A DNA stretch of 64,000 bases from positions 401,973,889 through 402,037,888 of the forward strand of contig NC_081408.1 in NCBI RefSeq assembly GCF_030272615.1, read 5' to 3'. Under the pieces are notes generated by a model, which made no database searches, had not been told where the DNA came from, and saw only the letters and a program-made list of their open reading frames with translations. Origin of the DNA: Cryptomeria japonica (Eukaryota; Streptophyta; Pinopsida; Cupressales; Cupressaceae). Shown one piece after another: positions 32,349-44,640 of the stretch. The translations under genes were made by a program, and so were the position numbers. Every line of letters begins with the position of its first letter. Within the stretch, counting starts at the first letter, position 1.

Positions 32349-35300
32349 TCATCCCAGTTGGACCTTGTGTGCCTGCAAAAGGAATACAAATACTCAAGTT
32401 GTTCCCCAGGTGTCTCCTTAAAGTTATAACAATTAAAGAAAGAGAAAGCACAGAATCTTCTATAGATCAAAATCCTACTTACCTCTAAATAGACCATTTA
32501 CAAACCTCAAAAACATAAAAATAAATACTTGCCTGCATAGCCATTGCTGGTTGATGGACTCGGGTTTGTTGAAGTTGATGGGGCAGAGTTTGAGGTTGAG
32601 ATTGTAGCTTGGGTACTTGTGTCTGCGGCTGCTATTGTATTTATTTTTAACATGAAAACTGAGACTCGGCAATACATTCTCTTAAAACTGAAAGAACCAA
32701 AAGAATCTCAAGCATAAAATAAACTCACATGCACTGGAATTGTAGGATGTTGAATCTGTTGGTGTGGAACATGAGAATGGGATTGTGTTTGCTGTACTTG
32801 CATTGATGGCTGTAATATATAAGTCAAGTCAGAACCACATTCTGCTAAATAGGCGTAACCAGAGCAGCCTAAACGTGAGATAGACTCACCTGCATTGAAT
32901 TTATTGTTTGCTGGACTTGTGAGTGTTGAAGCTGCGGAAGAACTTGAGAATGGGATTGTGGCTGATGCCCTTGTGTTAGAAACTGCATCTGATGCTTTTC
33001 AAGGGTGATCAATTCCACAGGTTTCTCCCACTGCCAGACATGAAATCAATAACACAATTCTTATCTCTAATAAAGAACATTTTAGGGAAAAATGATTTTT
33101 TCCAATGAACTTACCTTGCTTTCTCCAGTAACACTGTTATAATAATACTTGTGACCCTCTGGAGATGTGTATTCAGTCCAATTACATGGTTCAGGAGTAG
33201 GATGTGAAGTCTTCTCTTCAGCAACAGTATTTATAATAGTTGTTGGTTGGGCGACTGCGAGGGGCTTAATTGGATTAAGGGTTGGATTTGCATTAGGATG
33301 TCCCACATAAGCCCAAGGCTGTGAAACAATCAAACAATATAATCACAATTATTGTCTTCAGAGAGTATATCTAGCACGTATCTAGATAATTTTTATCTCA
33401 TAGTAGAAAATGCCCTCTACATATCATAATGGAAGATAGCAGGCATTATAATTTTAAACAAACCTGTTGTTGAGCTTGGCCTTGTTGAGTTTGCAGAGTT
33501 TGTGTTGAGGTCATGAGCTGTTGTTGATGCTGTTCAAACAGGGATTGTTGTTGCTGCTGCAACGAGGGATGTGGTTGCCCAAAGGAATACTGTTGTGATT
33601 GGAAATTGGCTTTAACAGCCGGTGACTGAAGTTGAACTGGCTGTGACTGAGACATTGGCTGCAGGTTCTGTGAAGAAAGCACAGGAAAGGTGTATTGTGG
33701 TACATTAGTTTGTGCCCATTGCGGCGGCAAAGCATCTTGTTGTTGACCTTGAGGCTTAGAAACTGACAAATGTGGCATCAATTGTTGCAACTGCCCATTT
33801 TGTGAAGATTGTGGAATATTTTGTGGTTGCAAGTTTGGTAACGATTGCGATTGAGGAGCTTGCTGCATTTGCATAGGGACTTGCAATTGCTGTTGCATGT
33901 GAGGAAGCTGCTGACCATATGACTGAGTTTGCAGCTGGGCAGGTGGTTGTAGCTGTTGCTGCATGTGAGGCTGTTGCTGCGTTTGAGGCTGTTGCTGACC
34001 ATAAGCCTGAGTTTGCTGCTGGATGGAAGCTGGATTGAAGCCCTATACAAAGATAGGATTAAGTTCTATGTACTAAACAAGCATGATGCTGTTTTTCTGT
34101 ATCACAAATTTAAATAACATCCATCACAATCAAGCTAAGCAAATGCCAATTACCTGATGGTAAGGAGCTGTCACCTGTGACGGGGCATGCATTTGTCCAT
34201 GAATAGGATCATTCACTTGTCCTCTTATTGGTCCAACCTAAAGGTTTCAAAAACTATTATTATGCCCTACCCACATTTAAAGAAAAACATCTTCAACTAC
34301 AAGTAACAAGCACATCTACCAAAGCACAAATAGCCTTACCATTGGTGGAACAACCTCATTAGGGCCTCCTCTGGGCATTATTGAGTTTCCATAAGGACGC
34401 ATAACAGTATTTGATGTCACCCTGGCTCCAGCAGCCATGGGCTGCCAATTTGTCCGCAGACGTTCTCTTGCATCCCATCCAGCACCAGGTGGAGGTCTGA
34501 TATAAACATAGTTGTATTGAATAGTGGGAAGGATTATTAACCAAAAACATAATCTTGTGGTGAAGTCTTCCTACCTAAGCCCTGTTTGTCCATGCGGTCC
34601 AGGGTTGAAGCCATACCCTTGTGATACAGGATAAGGACCATTTGATGCAACTCTACGTCTTTTAGGCTCAGCAATTCTTACTGTCAATGGGTAATTGCAA
34701 CCCTACAAAAATTTGTCGAGTAAGTTTGTGACATATAATTCAGTCCAATGCCAACCAAATACCAAGCCTCAACAATTACCTCCATCACATAAGTTCCATT
34801 CAAAGCATGAATGGCTGCCATTGCCATTTCTCTTGAAACATACTTGACAAATGCAGAACCTGTAAAGGAAACGCAAATAATGAGTTTGAAGTTGATATCT
34901 ATATCCATCACCAGACCTGCTTAAAACACATACCTCTATTCTTCTTTAGCTCATCTTTCATAAGATAAATACTTTCCACTTGTCCATATCGTGCAAAAAT
35001 CTGTCATTCATGACATAAAAATTTCTCTTTATACAAATCTCAACGTATTTTTTATTTATTCCAAGGTCCATCACACTCATACAAAATTCACCTCTTCAAT
35101 TTCCTTCTCAGTAGCTTGTTTATTAAGAGAACCAACAAACAACTTATGCTCCATTGTACCTAAAAGAGTCATCAAAAATTGAAATCAAACATTGCAGAGC
35201 CTAACTACAGACAATTTTTAATTAAAGCAACAAACTAAAATATTAGCATTGTTCTTTAAGACCAATATAGGTGACGATAATATAGCATTCTGATCTCAAA

Positions 35301-38300
35301 TTCAATGCCATAAATTTCATAAACAAATGAAATAATGCCCTGAGAAAGGAGATTACCAAGACGATCAAGCTCCCCATCAGCATATCTTACTTGCACAGGA
35401 AACGTTCCCTATTTAAGAAAATCATTTACATAAACATTTCAAACAGTATAATGGTAGAAACAACGACTACAAGAAATATAAGATAGTAAAAACATCGATT
35501 TCGATTGAGATATACCCCAGGTAATATGCATATGTTGTGAAGAGCTTTTATGGCTCTGTCAGCTTCCTCAATAGTGGCATACTTAACAAAACAGCAACCT
35601 GAGGCACAAGAAAGATATGCATGTCAAATCATGGGAGTCATATCCCTCTCTTGCTGATCTTAGTTTTGCTGTCACTTTTGCATCTATTTGTCTAATATTG
35701 AAATTTGAACTAATTAATATTGAAATATGTCTAAATCTTTCAATTGAATAGCACTACAATCATTCAGTACTTAATTAATGTATATATTTCTGGGAAAAAG
35801 GTACTGCCGATATGTATGTTTATGGGTGCAGTAATATAGGTTTGATTGAATGATGGAAAAAACTTGATGAGATAGTAAGTTGACTGAGAGATGGCACCCT
35901 AGAAAAAAAAATACAGGCCATGGACAATGAAAACAGCATTCAGCTATATTATGGTTTTGTTTTCTTGTATTCATATACACCTGGGTGTTGTATATTGATG
36001 TTATGTTTGAGTTTTGATGCCCATCCTTCTTGTTAATTAGGTTAGCCATAATTAATATTATTCTTCCAAAGATTTGCAGCTTCATTATCACGCCCTACCC
36101 AGGGTTTAACTCAGTTTGTGGAGAGGTTTTAGGGAAAGACTGAGTCTATGGTTTTCATTCTTGTTTTTTAAAACATGTTCACGGCCATTGGCAAAGGCTT
36201 GGCTATTTCGTGATGGAAACCACTATTGCACTACTCTCCGCAGCATTGGCAGTTTTTCCGCAATCTGCTTATAGTGAAATGACTGCATAGAACAAAGAGG
36301 CATTATTTTTTTATTATGCACTATGTGATAAGGGTTTGGAGGTTCTGTAATAAAAAAGTGAGAAAACATTATTTCACGTAAAATTGGGAGTTTAACTCCC
36401 AGGTTTGGGATTTAGCGCTGCTGTAACTTATTAATGGTTGCAAGGAATTCGGATTGTAGTTAAAGGTCTTGCTGTGTATTCATTGTCATTGATTCTTTTC
36501 CATGGTGGAAAGTGGAAACCACTATGGCACCATTCTGTGTTGCTGGCAGTTTTCAATTCTTCTGCTTATAGTGGAATGACTGTGTAGAACAAAGGAAGAT
36601 ATTTTTCTATCATGCAGTATGAAAGGATTTTGAGGTTCTCTAATGCTATTCTTGGATGTCTATCTAAAAGCTTCTATTATCAGTGAGAAAGCACACTAAG
36701 GCATAAGCTTTTGAAATGTAATTGTAGCCAGCTGGCACCCAAGGCTTGGGCTTGGCCAATAAGTCTTGAGGTAGGCCTACCTACACTAACCTACCTATTA
36801 TATATTATAAGAATTGTGTTTAGCTTAAAGAAAAGCTATTATGAAATCATTGTTTGCAATGATCTTAGCCTTTGAATTTGTAATATATTTGAAAGTTACC
36901 TAAGGCTTGGCTTTGGTCAGTGTTGTCTTGGTTATCTCTATGAGCAAAGCTTATTATGATTCAAGAGAACACTCCATTTTACTACTGAAATTTGGCATAG
37001 AAACGGAATTTGATACCATGGCACCTTTGCAACTTTGTTATAATTAATTCTTTGCTTGAGGATCTCCATGGTAATGTTAACTTCCATTTCTCTTATTCGG
37101 GATGGTATATCTCTTGTACACAAGAATGGTTGCCCTCAGAAAATAACCGTGGGCATAGTCAATTGGCTGGGAAAATGTTTAGCTTTTTCTTAATGTTTCC
37201 TAAGGCCTACAAAAGGGTCTTAGATTTCCCATCCCTAATGGGGATGGATGTTCTTAGTTTTGTTCTTTGTTGTCTTGGAAAAGTGATCAGTTCTCTATAA
37301 TATTATATTGTCATATTGCCCTATTCTGCTATCTTAGTGACTGACTGTGTCTTGCCTGGCCTCTTTGATTCAGGCCAAGAGAAAGGTCTTAGATTTACCA
37401 TCCCTAATGGGGGTGGATGTTCTTTGGTTTCATTCTTTGTTGTCATATTGCCATATAGTGCCATCTGTGATTTGCTTAGTGATTGCATGTTCCTTGTCCT
37501 TGTCTCTTTGATTCAGGGTGGTGACTGTCATAACTTCTTCCGATGGTTGGGGTGGGTAGAGCCACCATGATTAAGCTTAGCTGACCACTATTTGTATGTC
37601 CCCACCATGTGATGCACCTAACAAGAGGATGATGGGAAATGCTTCCATTGTGATCCTTCGGATTGCTAATCATATTTGCTCAAGCATCATGTTCTGGAGC
37701 AAGTTTATTGATTTTAAAAAGAATATCGATGGTCCTTTTGTATTCAGCAGTATTGCTCAATTAAAAAAAATTAACTATGAACTTGTAGATGTTCAGATTC
37801 TATGATAACCAACATACAAAGTATGTGAATATGCCCGATGTAGAAAATGATTAAATCTACTTTAACAGTTTGAGAACTGAAAGATGTTTATGTGAAAGAT
37901 TATTTTCGACATAAAACAAGAATTGATGATTTATGAAAATGTCTTTGCATTCTGCCTCTATAATTCTGTTATAGTAAATCTGGTTCATTGTAGCTCCTGA
38001 ATTGATGATTTACAAGTCTTTGTATTCTACATCTTTAATCCTGTTAAAGTAATCTGATCCATTGTACCTCCTGAATGAGGTGATCATGGGATTTATGTGC
38101 TGAATGCTGGCACATGTGTATTTGGAATCTCTGGTAATTGTTCTATATATAAGCTAAGCCAACATTTGTTTAAGGGTTGTGCAAGCAAAGGATCACTTAG
38201 CAAAGAAAATGCAACAGCTATTTTTGTTGAAGCACTTGATGCATTCACAGTTAATCATAAACCCAAACTTCTGTTTCTGTATGATATTACCACACTTGTA

Positions 38301-41300
38301 GCTAAGTGAAGGGACTTTCTTGATAGGTAGTTAATAGGGAGGAGCCAATGCAAAACTGGAAAGAACTTTTCACTTCATTGGCTGAAAGCAGCAACCAACC
38401 ACTATAGCCATATGCTGTTCGTACAATTAGTGGATTCCAACCTCTATTTTAATTTGTCAATTGGTAGATCTCTATCTTGTAAATGTTTGATCATTTTAAT
38501 AGAAAGATACGTTTAACATAGCTGACAAATTATGAGGACATTTCAGAGAAAAAGTTTACTTGAAATCCATGGAATGAGTTATGTGATAACAAGAATGAAG
38601 TTCATTTTGTCAGTTTGCCCTTTTCAAGTTTTCTGTCTTGACTGATATCAAGAAGGTTCTTGCCCTTTTCTTGTTTTGTGAACTGTTATGACTTCAATGC
38701 TTAGAAATGTGCAAGATTAGTTTCATTAATATGAGATTCATGGCATTGAATGCATTCAATATTATTGAATCAATACAATGCATGTTATAATCCCATTTAT
38801 GGGGACTGATGATCAACAGAAAAGCTGCAGTAGAAATTGAATATCTGAAATATGATTTGCTAAATGATTCTTTGCTTGCATTAAAAAAAAGTGTTTTTTT
38901 CTTTTAAAAACTGTTCCTGTGACACGTAGTTGCCTGCAGCAGCGCATGGAAGTGTCCAGGAGCACCTCAGCCACAACGTCTTCCCTCTGGGTATATGAAA
39001 ACCATACCCACGTGGTGGCCAGGGCACTCCCATTATTGCTCCTGCTCCTGACACATTTCGGTTCAGGCACAGGACCTAAAATTGGATAAGCAGTAACATA
39101 ACATATTAGTGATAACTCTTAGAATGCCTAAAACTGGATAACTGGTAACATACTATAGTAGTGATCACTCTTAGAATGCTTTCTTGATTTCAAATCATAG
39201 GAAATTTCAAGGGAGATACTTCTTCCATCACTGTGATGGCAGATAACCATGTGATGACCTGCATGGCTATTTTTCACAGTGGTGTCACATAATGAGATGC
39301 TCTGGTGCCTGCTACAGACCATCAGATCATTAGCACAACAATGAAGCCACCATGAGGAACAGTTGTATGGTTATGTATGTATTGAGCGCATTGACTAACT
39401 GCCTGGAGATTGTCTTGCAGTATTTACTCATGTTCTCACCACTGACACTGATTATGCTAGGAAGAAGCCACCTCGAGGTAACCTTCTGGATTAAGGTATG
39501 ATATAGAATATTTGTTAAAGTCTGTTTTCCCTAAAAGTTATAAATCCCACATAAGTTATCTTTACTCAACGTGATATCAGTAGAGTAGATTGTGGTGTCC
39601 CGCTCTTCTGAAAAAATTGGTTTTCACTCTTTGGGGAACACTATAGGTAGCAAATATAAAGAAGTTAAATTTGTATGAAAACAAATCAATTTTTGAAATC
39701 AATCTTTGTTATCTGCCCCCTTAGAATTCCAAAAACTACTGTGCCAGGGGAAAAAACCTGACAAATAAAAACTATGGCAGCTCACTACTAATTAAAAAAT
39801 CAAACCAGCAATATCATTAATTCTCTGATTTGCAATTCACGTTGCAAAAAAAACTAAAACATTTGTAGCTTGCAATTTATAGCTCTCTAATTTTAGCAAG
39901 TTAATTAATAATGTCTGGCACAATTAAAATTTAAACACACTTGAGCTTGATAATAATAAAAACATATGACCTCCTAACAAGCCCCAGTGCTCCAACCTTC
40001 CAGGCATCACCTAGAGACAATGAATGCTAAGTGGAATATTCATTCTGTTTAAAGATGCTTTATCACAAACAGCCACTCATGAAACATTGGTCGATGTAGA
40101 TTAGCTCAAAACTACAAAATTGAATCCCAAAACATCACTAAATAATTTGCATATTAACCTAAAGATCCATACCCTGACTCTTGGCACTTGTCTTCCATTT
40201 TGAAAACAAAACCCTGTCAAAGAGAAACATATTGTGATGTCTCCAGATGTCAAGAGACTTCAAATAAAGTTTTTTTGCATCTGAACAAGTCTGGAAAATT
40301 GAAAATTGGTAAACATCCTATATAGGTTTTTTATGCCTGTATAAGTTATATTGATTATTTTCCTCAAGTGCTAATATATGGCTGATAAGCACTTAAAAGA
40401 ATTATGCAAATACACTAGAAATTGTAATTTTCTATTTTTTACATGCGTAATTTTCTATTTTTTACATGCAAGCACACGAGTTCTTGTCTAGCAGAAAAAA
40501 TCCTTATCAAAGCCCAAAGTGCTGGTAAGAATAGAAACAATATGCATTAACACTTTAAATGCACTTGTTTTTTGTCGATTGTCCCAATCCTCATCCATTG
40601 CCTCTAGCTGATTATGGTTTAAAAGTTAACTGTTTGTAATGATAATGATTATCAAATATCAATATGATTAATCTTTTCTTTCATTGACATTTATTTTTTT
40701 GTTTTTACTCATATAAATTTTATATTTGTCGTCTCCAAATACCTATCTCCCTTTTATTTAAATGGTATACTAATACCCATCTCCATTTCTGTAACAGTAT
40801 CAGTACCTGTCTCTTAGTAACTACAACACTTTGATGGCTAAGAAAGCACCACACACAAAAAAGAGTGAACTACAAAATCCTATAATGAGTGGTTCAAAAA
40901 ACACAACACTTGTTCAAGGTTTTTGGAAATGGAATAGTAAGCTAAGTGAGCTTGATTGCAGGAAGAAGTCCATTCTTGGTTCGATTGGCATTGGGATGGC
41001 TGACCTCATGGAGAATCCTAATGCTTCACCCCTTTGATCATCACCTAGATGCTACGAATGCTAAGTTGTCCACTGATACTCATGAGAGATGAGTTCCTAT
41101 AAGCTGACACTCATGAAATATAAGTTATTATAGATTGACTTGACTAAACAGCTGAATCATGAAAAATAATAACATAATTTGATACACTATATTAACACTT
41201 TAATAATAATGAATGTTTACTAAAAAATGAATGAACTAGGGAGCTTTATAATGAACCGATCAAAAAAGTAAAATGATTGCATATAGTTTTGCAAATGACT

Positions 41301-44300
41301 TAACATGCTCAGTGGGCTTGATTGTGGGGGAAGCTCTATGGTTATGCATGCTTGAACCAAATAGTATTGGTATGGAAGACATTTCAAGAAGCCTTGGTGA
41401 GTAACCCTTGTGAGCATCACCTAAATCTGATTTAAGGCTACAGGGACCATTCGTGTGTATGAGAGATGGGATTTTGTGGTCCACTACACCATGAAATATG
41501 GGTCAACATAGAATGACTCTAAACTACACGACTGAATCCTAACAATTCATCACATAATTGCATACAGTACAAAAATTGTATACAAATGAATGACCTAGGA
41601 AGTTCTATAATGAATGGTACTTAAGAAACAACACTTGCAAAAGGTTTTGCAAATGATGAGCTATGTGGCCTCGCTTTTGGACAACGCGGTGGTTATGTGC
41701 CCCAAGGACCAAAGTATAATTAGGTTGGATGAGCTCCTTCCTAGAAAATCCCAATGCTTCACATGTATGAGCATCACTCATATGTAATAAGTGAAATGTG
41801 GACCATTCGTGCTCCTGAGAGATGAGTTCTTGTGAACCACGCTACTCATGAAATTTAGGTCAAAGCAGATTGACTCAATACTACACAAAAAAATCCTAAA
41901 ATATCATCATATAATTTGATACACTATAGGAACAACAAGTGCATAACGTTAAATGTGTCTTAAACTTTTGTTTTTACTCAAATAAGTATCACATATTAGA
42001 CCGTACCCCTTCAACAATATTGTAACTTCAATGTCAAAAGCTAATAATTACATGAAAAAGCTACCTTAAACTTTAGCTTTCCAATATCATAAACATGAAA
42101 AATGTTTTGGAGACAGTAAGTTATCAATCTGAAGGTTGAGGCAACCATATGTCATATATCAAGCACCAACAAACGCCATTAAAATTGAAAGGTCTCACTT
42201 AACAATGAGAATTTTCAAATTCAAGAATGTGTCTAATAATTCATGGAAGTCCAACACAACAGGCTAAAAACAAAGCAATGAGATCTGTAGATATTATTTG
42301 TCTATCATATAGCATCTGCGGCCATAGGTAAAAGTTTTGCTGTAAGGAACCATAGGTAGAGAGCACTCAATGGTAACTCACCCTAAGAGAATTGTGGCCT
42401 GACATGATAAGCATCCCGGCAACTTGGAGCTTTGGGAATTTTTGTCGGAGCGCTGATCTGTACAATAACTGAAATCCCTCAATCACATTGGCTAAACCAC
42501 TTCCATCCACAAAAGATAACGAATATTTTTCCCATTGCCCCACACACATAAATATAAATTGTACAGATACCCATTTATGTGGAAATTCCATCTCTGATTT
42601 GAAGTCTGAATATAGGTTTCCATAAATTCTTTCAAGGAACAGTTCAGGTTGGACAAAAATGAATCAAAATATACTTGAATTTTATAATATTTAAGCAATT
42701 TCATCAAATTTAGAAAGACATGCCACCAGTTAAACTTTTTCCAATTATCTGATGCATTTGAAAACATTAAAAATGCGTGTATGAGAAATCTTAAGATTGT
42801 TTTCCAAATTTCCTTGGGGCATGAAAAATAACCTACCAAGGGCAAATGAATACTAAAGATCATATGGTCAAATTAATACTAGAAGACCAACTCTAAGAAT
42901 AAATCTTTAATTTTGGATCCAATATTAATTTTCCACAAGCAATATAAAGAGTAAAAATGACAAATGGCAACAGTCCATCAATTAAAATAAACTTAGGAAA
43001 TGAATTATCTGTTCTCTACACTAAATAACTTTCATAAAGGAGCAGAATTACAAAAGCCAAAAAGTGAAACATTTCATAAAAGTAGAAAAAAAATAGTTCA
43101 AAGCAACTTAGGAGCATTTACCTTTTTGCTGACCACTTGTCTTATCTTTTACCAAAGCAACTTCAAGTAAATTCCCATGTTCAGCAAATACATGGCGTAC
43201 CTAACAACACAAAAAATGGTCAATCACCCACTAATGAAAAAAGGTAAAATATTTTCAGATGAACTAAAAAATTTAAACTTCAAAAATAGTTGCCTAAAAA
43301 TGGTCATACCTCATCTTCAGTTATGGTTTTTGGGACATAACCCACAAAAAGCTTAACAAAGCTTCCATCACTGGCAGAACGAGCAATGTCATCTGTGATG
43401 AAACAAGCAGGGTATACATAATCTTCAGCTAAAATACAAGTTCTAGAAAAACTTTAAGGTCAGATCTTTATGTGAATTTGATAAGAAACAATGTGAGCCA
43501 GCCACATGCAAATTTGAAATTTCCTGGGTTACAATGAGTAGTGATGTAGGTTGCTCTTAACCCCCAAAACTGTCACATTATAACAGTATGGTGTTGGGAT
43601 AGGCTCCATCGACCCCTAAAATTCTGGCATATACAAATTATGACTGTAGGTGGATTGAGAAAGTTTAATTTGGTCCCAGGCCCGGCCATTAAATTGAAAC
43701 TCGGGAAGTCAAATTATTAACAGTACAATTAGTAAACAGAAAAAAAATTCCCTGGCTTGACAAGAAAGGTCTCATCCACCAAATCCGTTTTAGCTTGACC
43801 ATGACCTAAAAACATTTTTTACATTTTCAATATTTAGCTGTGTCTCCAATTATGTGATAACTTATAGGGATTTAACGGCATGGGTGCTAAGTCGAAGATT
43901 CATTGTCACTTGAGATAGTTTCTTGTGAACTAAACTTGTGAAATATGGGTAAATGAAAAACTACACAGTTAAATCCCACTAAGTCATGGCATAAGTTTTA
44001 CTTTTTTCATACCATTTCTCCCTTAAAAAGTAAATCAAACTCGTAGCCCTTTAATAGCAATGCAAATCCTGTATGCATTTCAGAGTGAAATTAAAACCTA
44101 AAACCTAGACTGCATGCACATTGATTAAAAATTAGGATGAATAAGCAAAGGGCGCACACTGATTTAAACTAATAGATCACCACCTGTTTTAAAAATCAAC
44201 AAATGATGTAGGAACTAGAAAACACACGAAAAAAACACTTCCCTGATAAGACTGCTATGGCATACCTTGGGTAATTTTAGGCGGGTTGGAATTAACAGGA

Positions 44301-44494
44301 AACCCATTAACATCCCGCTTCTGCCCAACTATTGGAGTACCATTCATATTTGCATTGTTATTACTTGGAGGCCCTACTATTGTCCCATTTGCATTTGCAT
44401 TTGCATTTCCATTTTCACTTCCATTCTGAGAAAGGCTTTGAGGCGGAATAACATTGCCCTGATCTGTAGTGGTGATTGCAGAAGAAGCTTCCAT
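32349..44494 (-). CDS. FCA: Flowering-time control protein FCA orthologue (RRM-RRM-Gln-rich-WW), about 17 exons
   Basis: A nuclear RNA-binding protein that in Arabidopsis works with FY in 3'-end processing and represses FLC. Exons on the minus strand: 44266-44494, 43310-43392, 43122-43200, 35516-35598, 35357-35408, 35092-35159, 34934-35000, 34780-34859, 34575-34702, 34340-34496, 34154-34237, 33464-34042, 33115-33318, 32890-33030, 32729-32809, 32533-32631 and tentatively 32349-32372. Phases fit throughout, giving about 745 residues; Arabidopsis FCA-gamma is about 747 from memory. RRM1 spans ~90-170 (KLFVGYV; KGCCFVKYA) and RRM2 ~181-260 (KLFVGSL; RGSAFVKYV, then GCNYPLTVRIAEPKR). A Gln-rich region covers ~371-563. 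The WW domain, ~608-635 (NWTEYTSPEGHKYYYN, then WEKP), is split by intron 13. Start: ATG 44494; an in-frame CTG lies at 44524. The C-terminal exon (AHKVQLG, stop) is the weakest call. Confidence 0.93.
36190..36640 (-). repeat. Duplicated ~120-bp segment in FCA intron 3
   Basis: 36207-36335 and 36505-36630 share GGAAACCACTAT, GCTTATAGTG, GAATGACTG and AGAACAAAG in the same order, so they are diverged copies of one segment. Confidence 0.7.
37195..37455 (-). repeat. Duplicated ~65-bp segment in FCA intron 3
   Basis: 37213-37278 and 37384-37449 share GGTCTTAGATTT, CCATCCCTAATGGGG, GGATGTTCTT and TTCTTTGTTGTC. Confidence 0.8.
37940..38085 (-). repeat. Tandem ~75-bp duplication in FCA intron 3
   Basis: Two adjacent copies start TTGATGATTTA and end CATTGTA(G/C)CTCCTGAAT. 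Confidence 0.8.
39074..39180 (-). repeat. Tandem ~52-bp duplication in FCA intron 3
   Basis: Two adjacent copies carry CCTAAAA(T/C)TGGATAA, GTAACATA and CTCTTAGAATGC. Confidence 0.85.
40858..41945 (-). repeat. ~360-bp tandem repeat, three diverged copies, in FCA intron 3
   Basis: Copies start at about 40858, 41226 and 41585 (GAATGAACTAGGGAG and GAATGACCTAGGAAG type). Each carries a central GAGCATCACCTA-like word and ends with AAATCCTAA and CATAATTTGATACACTAT. A partial copy lies at 40010-40165 and another in intron 1 at 43865-43995. The unit is not recognised. Confidence 0.75.
43865..43995 (-). repeat. Partial copy of the intron-3 repeat in FCA intron 1
   Basis: The words TCTTGTGAAC, GTGAAATATGGGT and AACTACACAGTTAAATCCCA occur in the same order as in the tail of each ~360-bp unit of intron 3. 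Confidence 0.6.
44386..44411 (-). repeat. Coding hexanucleotide repeat in FCA exon 1
   Basis: Three to four copies of GCAAAT (minus strand) encode an Asn-Ala run in the low-complexity N-terminus, before the first RRM. It is length-variable by nature and unlikely to be structurally important. Confidence 0.85.
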
Positions 44495-44640
44495 GGCGAA
44501 ACGAATATAGCTTTTACCCACCAGTACTTTGAACCCAAAACCCTAGCAGAACCCTAACCCTGTCCCTGCAATTTATTTTACGGCACACTCTCAGGCTTCC
44601 TTTGCAATTACAATTGCTTTCTATTTTAGGCTTAATGCAA
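44495..44640 (-). promoter_or_regulatory. FCA 5' leader and proximal promoter with telo-box
   Basis: Upstream of the ATG lie an in-frame CTG (44522-44524) in a good initiation context, an in-frame TAG further up, and a TTAGGGTT telo-box (44550-44557) with a second AGGGTTTT at about 44535-44542. Telo-boxes are common near plant housekeeping start sites. No TATA box is evident in the first 120 bases. Confidence 0.5.

Larger units (their letters stand above)
35599..43121 (-). other. FCA intron 3 (about 7.5 kb)
   Basis: The donor GTAAATG follows exon 3 (…SGQQKG) and the acceptor CAG precedes exon 4 (GCCFVKYA), so the intron interrupts RRM1 just before RNP1. Every other intron is under 900 bp, most under 200. 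In Arabidopsis, early polyadenylation inside the large intron 3 makes the truncated FCA-beta transcript and forms a negative feedback. The interior has a ~360-bp tandem repeat, four small local duplications and no recognised gene. Short ORFs here, such as 42492-42863 minus, have no support. Confidence 0.9.

Noticed and set aside
33778-34050. 90-codon minus-strand Ser/Leu/Asn-rich frame overlapping FCA exon 12
   Set aside because: It is the +1 reading of CAG/CAA-rich coding sequence of FCA.
42492-42863. 123-codon minus-strand frame in FCA intron 3
   Set aside because: No recognisable domain, no start context, no splice link to FCA phases, and AT-rich composition like the rest of the intron.
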